This document shows positions 23,374 through 31,626 of a stretch of 64,000 nt of DNA, one piece after another. The notes under the pieces were generated by a model that had not been told where the DNA came from, did no database searches, and saw only the letters and a program-made list of their open reading frames with translations. The stretch is from Winogradskyella eximia. Its GTDB lineage: Bacteria; Bacteroidota; Bacteroidia; Flavobacteriales; Flavobacteriaceae. How positions within the stretch are numbered: position 1 is the first letter of the stretch; each line of letters opens with the position of its first letter. The position numbers and the translations under genes are program-made. The stretch spans positions 310,001 through 374,000 of the forward strand of contig NZ_QRDV01000001.1 in assembly GCF_003386165.1 (NCBI RefSeq). Direction: 5' to 3'.

Positions 23374-25869
23374 TTAGTTACCGTTTGATGATGTCTTTTG
23401 TTTAAGACTAAATTTATATTTTAACTCAAAAGAAACTAAAGTTTCAATTATTGGTGAGGCTACAAATTCTCTGTTTTTTGCATTAAATAAGTTAGTGATA
23501 CTAAGTCCCATTGATAACTGGTCAGTAACATTATAACCTGCATTTGCATCTACTGTAAAACCACCTAATTGGCCGTAGTTCCAAGTTCTTCCTACTCTTG
23601 CATTTTCAACAATTTCATTAACACCATCTCCATCTTGATCTTGTGTTTCTGCTGCTACATTTATGCCAGAGAAGAAGTCATATTTTTCAACAAATCTGCC
23701 ATAAACAGCACCATAAAACTTTCCTTTGTTATAGTGTAGTCCAACACTAAATTTGTGGTTTGGTGTGTTAATTGGTAATTCGCTTTCTAACACTTGTCCA
23801 TCTAAATTTCCATCGTTATCTAAATCATTTTTATCTAATTCACGACCGAAATAAGAGTAGTTAACTGACGTTCTAAAATTATCTGAGAAATAATAATTTA
23901 AACCTAAATCAAATCCATAGGTATCTACATGTCCAAAATTTAAGTACGTTAAGATAAATGCTCCAGTATTTCCTTCGCTAACTTCTCCAATAGGTTTGTC
24001 TCCAATATGTGTTACAAAATTGCCATTTGCAGCATCCGCAACATTTACTAATGGACTAATGAAATTATCTGATTGGTTGTAATAACCATTAACATCTATA
24101 AATAATTTATCTGTTAATTGTCCTTTGTAGCCTATTTCATAAGAATTAATGGTTTCTACTTCTAGTTTTCCAACTTTAGTACCATCAGTTAAAGTAAACC
24201 CTTCACCGTTACCTAATACTAATCCACCAAATAAGTTTCCTTTAAGGTTTAATATAGAGGGTACTGCAATTCCTTTTCCGTAGGTTAATCTAAATGTTCC
24301 GTTATTTACCTTTTTAGTAATTGCTACTTTAGGTATAAAGTTTGAGCCGTATAATTCGTGATTATCAACACGTCCTCCAAATAAAAATCCCCATCCAGAT
24401 TCATCTAATTTATACTCTAATTGCGTGTAGATTCCTGTTTGGTCTAAATCAATACCGTCTTCATCTAAAAGGTAAGTGCCTTTAGAATCAGCCATATCTA
24501 GTTGGTATTGTGCGCCTAAAGTAACATAGAGTTTTTTCCAATTGTTGTTGTATTGAGCTTCTGCATTAAAACGTTCTGAAGCATCTTTAAATAGTGCGCC
24601 ACGCTGCAAAGCAAAGCCATCACCTTGATTTGGTCCTGTTTGTAGCCATTGTTCCATATACGAACGCTCACGAGCTTCTTCTTCAGAAAAACCATTTTCT
24701 ACAAACGACACATAATTCTGTGTTCTTTGGTTCATAGCATAAGTGTCTTCTGTTTTACTCCAAGTGTAGTACGTGTTTGCAAAAAAGTGTTTAGATACAT
24801 ATTTTAATTGTGCAACATCAATACTCCAATCTTTTATTTGGTTACGACCAGCACTAGTTATACCTATATTACTATTGTTACTGTGACCATAGTATCCATT
24901 AATTTCAGAATTTTTTGATGGCTTGTAATATATAGATGCACCATATTTTTGAGATTTGAAATCGCGATCTAAATCTAATTCTTTGTATGCTTGTGTGCCT
25001 ACATAAACGCTATCTACATAATTGAATTCTTTTCCTTTAGAATGTTCAAAATGAAACTTATACGCAAATTTATCGTTTATTGCTTCAGCGTGTCTTAATC
25101 GTGTTGTTAATACACTTTGGTTACCAAAACCTAAAGCTACAGTAGTACCTTCAGATTGTCTTGGGTTTTTAGTAATTGTACTTACCAAACCATTATGCGC
25201 ATTAGGTCCATAAAGCGTTCCGTTTGGTCCTAGTAATATTTCAACACGAGAGATATCATCTTTTGTTACTGTAGAGAATGAACCCATTGGTAAACCTGTA
25301 GCAATTAACGTAGATAATCTATCATCAGTGACTTGTAAGTTCTTAGAATTAAAAGCCGAGTTAAAACCTCTAATGTTAATACCTGTACCTAAAACACCAC
25401 TTCTTACAAAGTCTACCCCTTTTTGTCTCGATGCTAATTCGCCAATATTAAAACTCGGGAATTCTTCTATATCTTTAGATGTAATTACATTTACTGTAGC
25501 CGGTACATCTGTGATTTTTTGGGGCTGTTTGTTAGCTGTAATTACAACTTCATTTAAAATACTATCAGATTCTTTAAGAGATGTATTTAATGTTGTCACC
25601 TTACCAGCCAATACCGAAACACTTTGGTGAGTAGTGGCAAAACCAACATAAGAAATGGTAACATCGTATGTGCCTATTTCTAAATTGTCTAAAACAAAAT
25701 TTCCGTCGTAATCGGTTACTGTGCCTTTGTCTAAAGATTTAATATATACGGTTGCGCCAGATAAAGGCGAGCCACTTGCTTCCGTAATCATTCCTTTTAT
25801 ACTACCACTATTTTGAGCAGCCATAGTAAAAGTACTAATGAGGGTTAGTAATAAAAATAGTTTTTTCAT
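23374..25869 (-). CDS. TonB-dependent receptor with N-terminal CarboxypepD_reg domain
   Basis: The protein has 831 residues. Signal peptide about 1-18; CarboxypepD_reg-like beta domain about 20-105 (GSIKGMITEASGSPLSGATVYI); plug domain about 115-235 (ITDVPATVNVITSKDIEEFP, LLGPNGTLYGPNAHNGLVSTITK); then a beta-barrel to the C-terminal phenylalanine-rich strand (LVSFELKYKF). No SusD partner is nearby, so it is not a SusC/D pair. It transports a ligand across the outer membrane with TonB energy. Context with hydrolases and 3-hydroxybutyrate dehydrogenase suggests an ester or oligomer ligand, not shown directly. Confidence 0.92.
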   Translation of the reverse strand: MKKLFLLLTLISTFTMAAQNSGSIKGMITEASGSPLSGATVYIKSLDKGTVTDYDGNFVLDNLEIGTYDVTISYVGFATTHQSVSVLAGKVTTLNTSLKESDSILNEVVITANKQPQKITDVPATVNVITSKDIEEFPSFNIGELASRQKGVDFVRSGVLGTGINIRGFNSAFNSKNLQVTDDRLSTLIATGLPMGSFSTVTKDDISRVEILLGPNGTLYGPNAHNGLVSTITKNPRQSEGTTVALGFGNQSVLTTRLRHAEAINDKFAYKFHFEHSKGKEFNYVDSVYVGTQAYKELDLDRDFKSQKYGASIYYKPSKNSEINGYYGHSNNSNIGITSAGRNQIKDWSIDVAQLKYVSKHFFANTYYTWSKTEDTYAMNQRTQNYVSFVENGFSEEEARERSYMEQWLQTGPNQGDGFALQRGALFKDASERFNAEAQYNNNWKKLYVTLGAQYQLDMADSKGTYLLDEDGIDLDQTGIYTQLEYKLDESGWGFLFGGRVDNHELYGSNFIPKVAITKKVNNGTFRLTYGKGIAVPSILNLKGNLFGGLVLGNGEGFTLTDGTKVGKLEVETINSYEIGYKGQLTDKLFIDVNGYYNQSDNFISPLVNVADAANGNFVTHIGDKPIGEVSEGNTGAFILTYLNFGHVDTYGFDLGLNYYFSDNFRTSVNYSYFGRELDKNDLDNDGNLDGQVLESELPINTPNHKFSVGLHYNKGKFYGAVYGRFVEKYDFFSGINVAAETQDQDGDGVNEIVENARVGRTWNYGQLGGFTVDANAGYNVTDQLSMGLSITNLFNAKNREFVASPIIETLVSFELKYKFSLKQKTSSNGN

Positions 25870-25962
25870 AATGTTAGACTGTTGATTAAATTAGTTTATT
25901 TAGTTTGAAGGCAATCTATTATGAAATTGAAAATAAACGCTTCCAAAAGCGCAGGCTTTTAT

Positions 25963-25974
25963 GTGTGACTTTTA
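25963..25974 (-). promoter_or_regulatory. GTGTGACTTTTA motif before the TonB receptor
   Basis: On the plus strand this reads GTGTGACTTTTA and lies 94 bases before the receptor start. The same 12 bases occur at 31518-31529 before the symporter gene, with a variant at 31452. Shared placement suggests a common operator for both transcription units. Confidence 0.4.
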
Positions 25975-26034
25975 GTACTGAAAAGATTTTTTTGGTATTT
26001 TATCTCTAAATTTCCTTGTTTTTATTGGTGTAAA

Positions 26035-27450
26035 TTAAATGTGCGACTTTAGCTCTAAAAAGGCTTCAGGTAAGTTATTTGAAAGTCTATCAATAACCTT
26101 TATCATCAATTGTTTTTGGTTTTTTGTAGGTTGTATAGTTTTAAGAGGTGCTTTTATTTCATCTAAAAGGCGGTTAGAATTTATATGACCTTCCATATAT
26201 CTTGAAAGAGAAATACTCCATGAAATATTTGGGACATAATTATTCTGTTTCTGTCGTTCACTTTCCTTTTCTATAAGATTAAATTTTGAAGCTAATTTTA
26301 AAACATCCTCGTACTTCTCTAAAACAATGAGCACATTTATATAGGACGTAAAAAAGTGATGCCAGCGATGATTTAGAACTTCATTTTTATACTTTTTTAG
26401 AAACGTCTTGGCTGTAGATTCTGCAAGTTTACTTTTCTTTAGTTCAGATAACACGCGGATTTGATAAGAACAATAGCCTATTTTTTGATGATAATTATGT
26501 GTTTCCTTATATAATTCTTGGTGTTTTTCTAATAACGAAAAAGCTTCTTTTGGTTTATGATTTCTAAGTAAAATAGCAACCAAATTATTTAGATACATCA
26601 AAGCATCATTATTATTTTGTCTAATGGATAAATAGCCATAAAATTCGGCTTCCTCAAATTCATCTTGTTTAGAGTGCAGTAAAACTCTACTAGCATAATA
26701 ATTAGATAGTATACGTCTAGAATACATTTCACCTTCACTGAAGTAATAATCGATTTGGTCAAAAAGCAATTTTAACTTGTTGTTTTCACTGTAATTGGTG
26801 TACATAAATGCCAATAATACAAAAGCTTGGTATCTATTTTTGCCGTCAATATTTTTATTGTTAAATACTTCTAGTAGCCAAGTTTCTAAGTGTTTTGTTT
26901 CGTTATTATTTAATGTATATTGATTAGTGATTTCTGTGGTAGCTATATATAATTTTTCCTTAATTATTTTGGCTTCGTCATAATGTGCTTTGTAGGTCTC
27001 CAAAAAATCAGCAACTGTATTATGATCTTTATATCGCATTCTTACCAAGAGGTAAGATTTATATTCTTTGGCGAGATCGTATAGATTTTGAAAATTATAT
27101 TCAACAGTTTTATAGGTAGAAATGTAATGTAAAAATTCTTTTTCTTCGTTTGATGCAATAGCATCGGTAAGGATTTTTTTATTGAGAGACATAATCCAAC
27201 CAATAGTAGCATCAACATCTATACTTGCTAGTTTTTTCTCAATCCAATCTTTTATATAGGAGTATTTTCGCTTATCAATGTTGTCGTTAAAATCTATGCG
27301 CTTGTTTTGGGACAAAGCATTGGTAATAACTAATGAAATTATACTTCGCTTTTCTGAATCTGTAAATTGGTAGCGTTCTTCAAGATATTTAGCTTCATTT
27401 GGAAGAATACTTTTACTAAACGCTGTGAATTTTTTAAGCTTTGTTTTCAT
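26035..27450 (-). CDS. Helical-repeat protein, unknown function
   Basis: The protein has 471 residues, with no signal peptide and no membrane segment. It is almost entirely helical, with Tyr/Leu-rich pairs such as YLNNLVAILLRNHKPKEAFSLLEKH and YQAFVLLAFMYTNYSENNKL that look like degenerate TPR units. The start overlaps the preceding hydrolase stop by four bases (ATGA), so it belongs to the symporter-ligase-hydrolase operon. It may be a scaffold or regulatory protein; family not recognised. Confidence 0.65.
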   Translation of the reverse strand: MKTKLKKFTAFSKSILPNEAKYLEERYQFTDSEKRSIISLVITNALSQNKRIDFNDNIDKRKYSYIKDWIEKKLASIDVDATIGWIMSLNKKILTDAIASNEEKEFLHYISTYKTVEYNFQNLYDLAKEYKSYLLVRMRYKDHNTVADFLETYKAHYDEAKIIKEKLYIATTEITNQYTLNNNETKHLETWLLEVFNNKNIDGKNRYQAFVLLAFMYTNYSENNKLKLLFDQIDYYFSEGEMYSRRILSNYYASRVLLHSKQDEFEEAEFYGYLSIRQNNNDALMYLNNLVAILLRNHKPKEAFSLLEKHQELYKETHNYHQKIGYCSYQIRVLSELKKSKLAESTAKTFLKKYKNEVLNHRWHHFFTSYINVLIVLEKYEDVLKLASKFNLIEKESERQKQNNYVPNISWSISLSRYMEGHINSNRLLDEIKAPLKTIQPTKNQKQLMIKVIDRLSNNLPEAFLELKSHI

Positions 27451-28391
27451 TTCTCATTTACAAATTGCTGAATGAGCGTATTAACTTCTGTTGGCTTTTC
27501 GTATTGTACAAAATGACCAGCATCTTTTACATATTCAACTTTTACATATTTAATATGATCTGAGGCGATTTTACCAACATCTTCAATGGTTAGTTTTGGA
27601 TTGAAATAGCGGTTGGGTATCAAAGCGTCTTTGTCTCCAAATAAAACTAAAGTAGGAAGTGAAACAACTTCTAAATCTTTAAAAACAGGTTCATCTAACA
27701 TGCCAGAAATGCTGCTAACAATAGCATTACAATGTGCTTCAAAATCTGAAGCTTCTTTTATAGATTTTCGGTCTTTCACCATTTTTGAAACATCTTCTGG
27801 CTGCTCGTAAAAATTGAGTGCATAGTTTTTTTCTATTTGCGCGTCTGGAGTGCTTGCAACCGATTCTAGTGTAAAATAAGCTTTCATAAATGTGCCATTG
27901 GCTTCAGAAAACTGTTCTAAACCAGCTGGTGCAACTAATATTAATTTATCAATAGTATTTGGGTAAGTTGCGGCAAATTTTATGCTTGCTTGTCCACCCA
28001 TAGAATGACCAATTAATATGACATTTTTTAGGTCTAATTTTTTTATAAATTGATGTAGGGTTTTAGCAAAAAAGGAAGGGGTGTAATCGGCTTCGGGTTT
28101 TGATGATTTACCATAACCTGGTAAGTCTAATGCGATACAGGTATAATCTTTTTTTAAGACAGCAATATTTTTAGACCACGCATCAGAATTACTACTCAAT
28201 CCATGTGCAAACAAAAGTGTCTTTTCTCCTTTTCCTTCTTTAATGTAGCTGATTTCCAAGCTATCTAAAGTTGTAGAGTGCGTTTTATAATTATAGTCTG
28301 AAAGAATTGCTTTCATTGGTTTTTTTGTGTTTTGAGAAAATAATGTGGTATTGAAAAGGGTGATTATTAATAGTATTCCAAATTGTTTCAT
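27447..28391 (-). CDS. Exported alpha/beta hydrolase
   Basis: The 314-residue protein has an N-terminal signal peptide (about 1-20, ending LFSQN), so it is periplasmic or exported, unlike the other hydrolase of this locus. The nucleophile elbow is GHSMGG with Ser130; the oxyanion loop is FAHGLSSNS. The acid is in LFGDKDALIPNRY and the base His in DAGHFVQYEKP. It overlaps both neighbours by four bases. It could hydrolyse an ester substrate before uptake; the substrate is unknown. Confidence 0.87.
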   Translation of the reverse strand: MKQFGILLIITLFNTTLFSQNTKKPMKAILSDYNYKTHSTTLDSLEISYIKEGKGEKTLLFAHGLSSNSDAWSKNIAVLKKDYTCIALDLPGYGKSSKPEADYTPSFFAKTLHQFIKKLDLKNVILIGHSMGGQASIKFAATYPNTIDKLILVAPAGLEQFSEANGTFMKAYFTLESVASTPDAQIEKNYALNFYEQPEDVSKMVKDRKSIKEASDFEAHCNAIVSSISGMLDEPVFKDLEVVSLPTLVLFGDKDALIPNRYFNPKLTIEDVGKIASDHIKYVKVEYVKDAGHFVQYEKPTEVNTLIQQFVNEK

Positions 28392-29893
28392 TCTTGGGAT
28401 GTTATAGCGTTAAAATATTTATTCAGTTTTTTTCTTGATACTTTTCCTAAACTGGTTAATGGAATTTCTTCTAAAATAAAAATATACTTAGGATGTTTAA
28501 AGGCGACCAAGTTTGTTGCTAACTCTTCTCGGATTTTGGGTATTGAAAGGTCTTTGTTTGTTGAGGTAACAAATGCTATGCCACATTCTCCCCATTTTTC
28601 GTCCTTAACGCTTAAAACAACAGCTTTTTTAATGTCTTTTAATTGTTCTAAATGAACCTCGATTTCTTGGGGATAAATATTTTCTCCGCCTGAAATATAC
28701 ATGTCGTTTTTACGGCCCTTAATGTATAAAAAACCTTCATCATCACTATAGGCGAAATCGCCTGTAAATAACCAACCTTTTTTTATTTTATTACTTGTTT
28801 TAACCGAGTTGTTCCAGTAACCAGGTGTAACAATATCTCCTTTTATGCAAAGTTCACCAACTTCATTTGGTTTAACGATTACTCCATCTTTATTTACAAT
28901 TTTTATATCTAAATAAAAATTAGGTTTTCCTATGGAGTTAGGTTTTAGTTCTGCCATTTTATGATGTAAAGATGTAATACTTGGTCCTGCTTCAGTTAGT
29001 CCATAACCTGGTCTAATAAAGATGTTTTTTTCGTTTTTCCAGAAACTCACAAGCTCCGATGGTACTTTTTCACCACCAGAAATGATATACCGTAGCTTTT
29101 TTAAGCTAACATCTTTAAAAACCTGAGTTTTTTGCATCATTAGCAACATGGTAGGTAATGCCATGAATAAAGTGGTTTTGTTCAGCTCTAATAAGCATAA
29201 TATTTTTTCAGCATCAAATTTTTCTAACATGCCTATATGTGCGCCTTTGTGCAATAAGGGAGTAATAAAAACATTCCAGCCAGATGTATGATATGGAGGT
29301 AGTGTGTTTATTGTAGAATCTCTAAACGTAATACCTAATTGCATTGAGGTATTGAGACTGTTCCAAAACAGCATTTTATTAGTGTAAATAACACCTTTTG
29401 GAGTACCAGTTGTACCAGAAGTATAAAAAATAAACAGTGGATTTTCTTCCTTGATCTTAAAGGGTTTTGTTACTAAACTTTCAGAGGTTTGATAATATAC
29501 TGCGAGTGTTTCAAAAGTTGAAACTTTTAAATCTTGAATTGGTAATTGTTCTGCTTTGTCTTTGTGGTTATTATTATAAATGAATAAACTAGGTGTGCAG
29601 TCAATAACAAGTTTAGATATTTCGTTTACAGATTGACGATAGTTTAAAGGAACAATAACGAGTCCCATGCGTTGGCAGGCCACAAAAAGAACAATATATT
29701 CTAAGCCGTGATCTGCTAAAACGGCAATTCTGTCCCCTTCTTCAAGGTGAAGTTCTGTGAATTTTTGAATTAACCGATTGGCATAGACATGTAAGTCACT
29801 GTAGGTGTAACTTATATTAGCATCATAGGATGTAATAGCAATTTTTTCAGGCGTGTAGTCTGCCCATTTAGCTGTCCAATCTAGTCTGTCCAA
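28388..29893 (-). CDS. Acyl-CoA synthetase (AMP-forming, ANL family)
   Basis: The 501-residue enzyme has the ATP/AMP-binding signature YTSGTTGTPKGV (about residue 155), PGYGLTEAGP (A5 motif), GWLFTGDFAY (A7), GRKNDMYISGGENIYPQEIE (A8) and C-terminal Lys in LGKVSRKKL (A10). It activates a carboxylic acid as acyl-AMP and then acyl-CoA. The length fits short/medium-chain or FadD-like ligases and not the roughly 650-residue acetoacetyl-CoA synthetase. Overlaps of 26 and 4 bases with its neighbours indicate one operon. Substrate probably a short-chain or hydroxy acid by context. Confidence 0.9.
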   Translation of the reverse strand: MDRLDWTAKWADYTPEKIAITSYDANISYTYSDLHVYANRLIQKFTELHLEEGDRIAVLADHGLEYIVLFVACQRMGLVIVPLNYRQSVNEISKLVIDCTPSLFIYNNNHKDKAEQLPIQDLKVSTFETLAVYYQTSESLVTKPFKIKEENPLFIFYTSGTTGTPKGVIYTNKMLFWNSLNTSMQLGITFRDSTINTLPPYHTSGWNVFITPLLHKGAHIGMLEKFDAEKILCLLELNKTTLFMALPTMLLMMQKTQVFKDVSLKKLRYIISGGEKVPSELVSFWKNEKNIFIRPGYGLTEAGPSITSLHHKMAELKPNSIGKPNFYLDIKIVNKDGVIVKPNEVGELCIKGDIVTPGYWNNSVKTSNKIKKGWLFTGDFAYSDDEGFLYIKGRKNDMYISGGENIYPQEIEVHLEQLKDIKKAVVLSVKDEKWGECGIAFVTSTNKDLSIPKIREELATNLVAFKHPKYIFILEEIPLTSLGKVSRKKLNKYFNAITSQE

Positions 29894-31403
29894 GGTTTAC
29901 TTTTTTAGCGTCTATTTTATAAATTATATAACCAATAACCAGTGATGTTATTATGCCGATTGCAGCGGAAACTCCTGGGTTATTTACAGGTTCTTGCATA
30001 TAAGGTGTAAGTCTACCATAGTAAATGCCAAAATGAACTACAATAGCCGTAATACTTGCAATAAAAACGGACCTTGTTGATACATTATTTAAAAAAGTGC
30101 CAAATAAAACAGGTACAAACGCAGCAGCAAAATAGGCATAAACACCATTTTGAGCAAAAATGGCTACACTTACATCTGGGTTTTTAATTTGTTCCCAACT
30201 CAATAAAAAGCTAACAACACCTAAGGCAACTATTACTATTTTATTAATGCCCACTGTTTTTTCAGTAAACTTATCTTTAAATAATGGATTTATGATATCT
30301 GTTGTTATTGTTATAGATAAGGACTGAATTAGGCTTTCTAAAGTAGAAAGGCCTGCTGAAATTAAACCAACAACAATGACTAAACCGACACCTACAGAAA
30401 ATTTTGTAACTACGTAGGTCGGAATAATTTCGTCCATTCGTAATTTTTCTCCATTGATCATAAAATCAGGAAAACTGATACGTGCATATAAGCCAACAAT
30501 AACCACCAAAAAGAATATAATCATAAAGGCAATTCCACTAAAAAGATAAGTGTTTATTTTGCTCGAATCTTTTAATAAGAGTGATTTTGTGATAATATGA
30601 GGTTGGCAAACAATAGCAACTCCAATAACAATTTGTGCGATAATGATTTCAAAATAATCACGAAACAAGAAGCTTGTTGGATTTGTTGGTTTTGTTAAGT
30701 TGGGATCAATAGCATTTAACTTATCAAAAAAGCCGGTAATACCATCTGCGAAATATTCCGATCCAGAACCAATCAAAATAAGTGCCACAATACACATAAT
30801 GATGGCTTGGATAGTATTAGTGTAAACCATTGAATTTGCTCCTCCAAACATCATATAGCCAAACACAAATGCTGTAATTCCCATAAGTACATAAAATGGA
30901 TCTGCATTAAGCGATTTAGAAATCACTTGGGTTAGACCAACATTAATAAGTACAATAAATGTAATGAGTAGGAGTGCGATGATACCAAAGAAAAAAGCGT
31001 AATTTTTACTATTATAGCGTTTACCAATCCATTGTGCCATGGTTGTCGCTTTTACGGCATTACCTTGTTTAACAAAACCTTTTGTAAATACAATTAGAGA
31101 AATAAATGCGGCAATTGGTAGTACAATAGCGAAAGAAATAACGCCAGATATGCCATAGAGCGCAATAAATCCTGGGTTAATTATAAAAGTTGCGGCACTG
31201 GTCATTGAAGCAGCTAAGGACAATCCAACAACCCATGATGGAAAACCAATATTACCAACGGCATAATCTTTAATACTCGTATTTTTTCGAGCGCCTCTAA
31301 TGACGAAAAATAAGATTACAGCAGCATAAACTGCTAATAAAACCCACATGTAAGTGACTAATTGGTCTGATGCTATCATTTCAATACATTTCTTTAAAAA
31401 CAA
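29868..31403 (-). CDS. Sodium:solute symporter (SSS family)
   Basis: The 511-residue protein has about 13 hydrophobic helices and the SSS-family pattern GFPSWVVGLSLAASMTSAATFI near the N-terminus, with GGANSMVYTNTIQA further on. It imports an organic solute with Na+ through the inner membrane. It is the first gene of a four-gene operon with ligase, exported hydrolase and helical-repeat protein. The start at 31403 is taken; Met at 31379 is also possible. A plausible cargo is 3-hydroxybutyrate or another short-chain acid, based only on neighbours. Confidence 0.9.
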   Translation of the reverse strand: MFLKKCIEMIASDQLVTYMWVLLAVYAAVILFFVIRGARKNTSIKDYAVGNIGFPSWVVGLSLAASMTSAATFIINPGFIALYGISGVISFAIVLPIAAFISLIVFTKGFVKQGNAVKATTMAQWIGKRYNSKNYAFFFGIIALLLITFIVLINVGLTQVISKSLNADPFYVLMGITAFVFGYMMFGGANSMVYTNTIQAIIMCIVALILIGSGSEYFADGITGFFDKLNAIDPNLTKPTNPTSFLFRDYFEIIIAQIVIGVAIVCQPHIITKSLLLKDSSKINTYLFSGIAFMIIFFLVVIVGLYARISFPDFMINGEKLRMDEIIPTYVVTKFSVGVGLVIVVGLISAGLSTLESLIQSLSITITTDIINPLFKDKFTEKTVGINKIVIVALGVVSFLLSWEQIKNPDVSVAIFAQNGVYAYFAAAFVPVLFGTFLNNVSTRSVFIASITAIVVHFGIYYGRLTPYMQEPVNNPGVSAAIGIITSLVIGYIIYKIDAKKVNLGQTRLDS

Positions 31404-31451
31404 ATAACAAACTTTAAATAATTTTAAGTCTGATAATTTTATTTTATAAAG

Positions 31452-31529
31452 GTGTGACTATTTTAATTTTAGTGTCCTAAAAGTGAAAATAATCAAATAT
31501 ATTAATATAAATAGTTAGTGTGACTTTTA
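31452..31529 (-). promoter_or_regulatory. Repeated GTGTGACT motifs before the symporter operon
   Basis: GTGTGACTATTTTA at 31452 and GTGTGACTTTTA at 31518-31529 flank an inverted-looking TAAAAGTGAAAA (about 31479). The second is identical to 25963-25974 before the TonB receptor. The region 31404-31626 holds no gene. Confidence 0.4.
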
Positions 31530-31626
31530 TTTAATTTAAAGAGGAATCTGGTAGTTGATATTTTTTTTGAGTCTAACGAATAGTATTATTAACGTGTCTT
31601 GGAGATTGAAGACTTATTGGATTTTT

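Noticed and set aside
28388..29893. Acetoacetyl-CoA synthetase
   Set aside because: The protein is about 150 residues shorter than that family and shows FadD/short-chain ligase motifs, so the specific name is not supported although the pathway context would fit.
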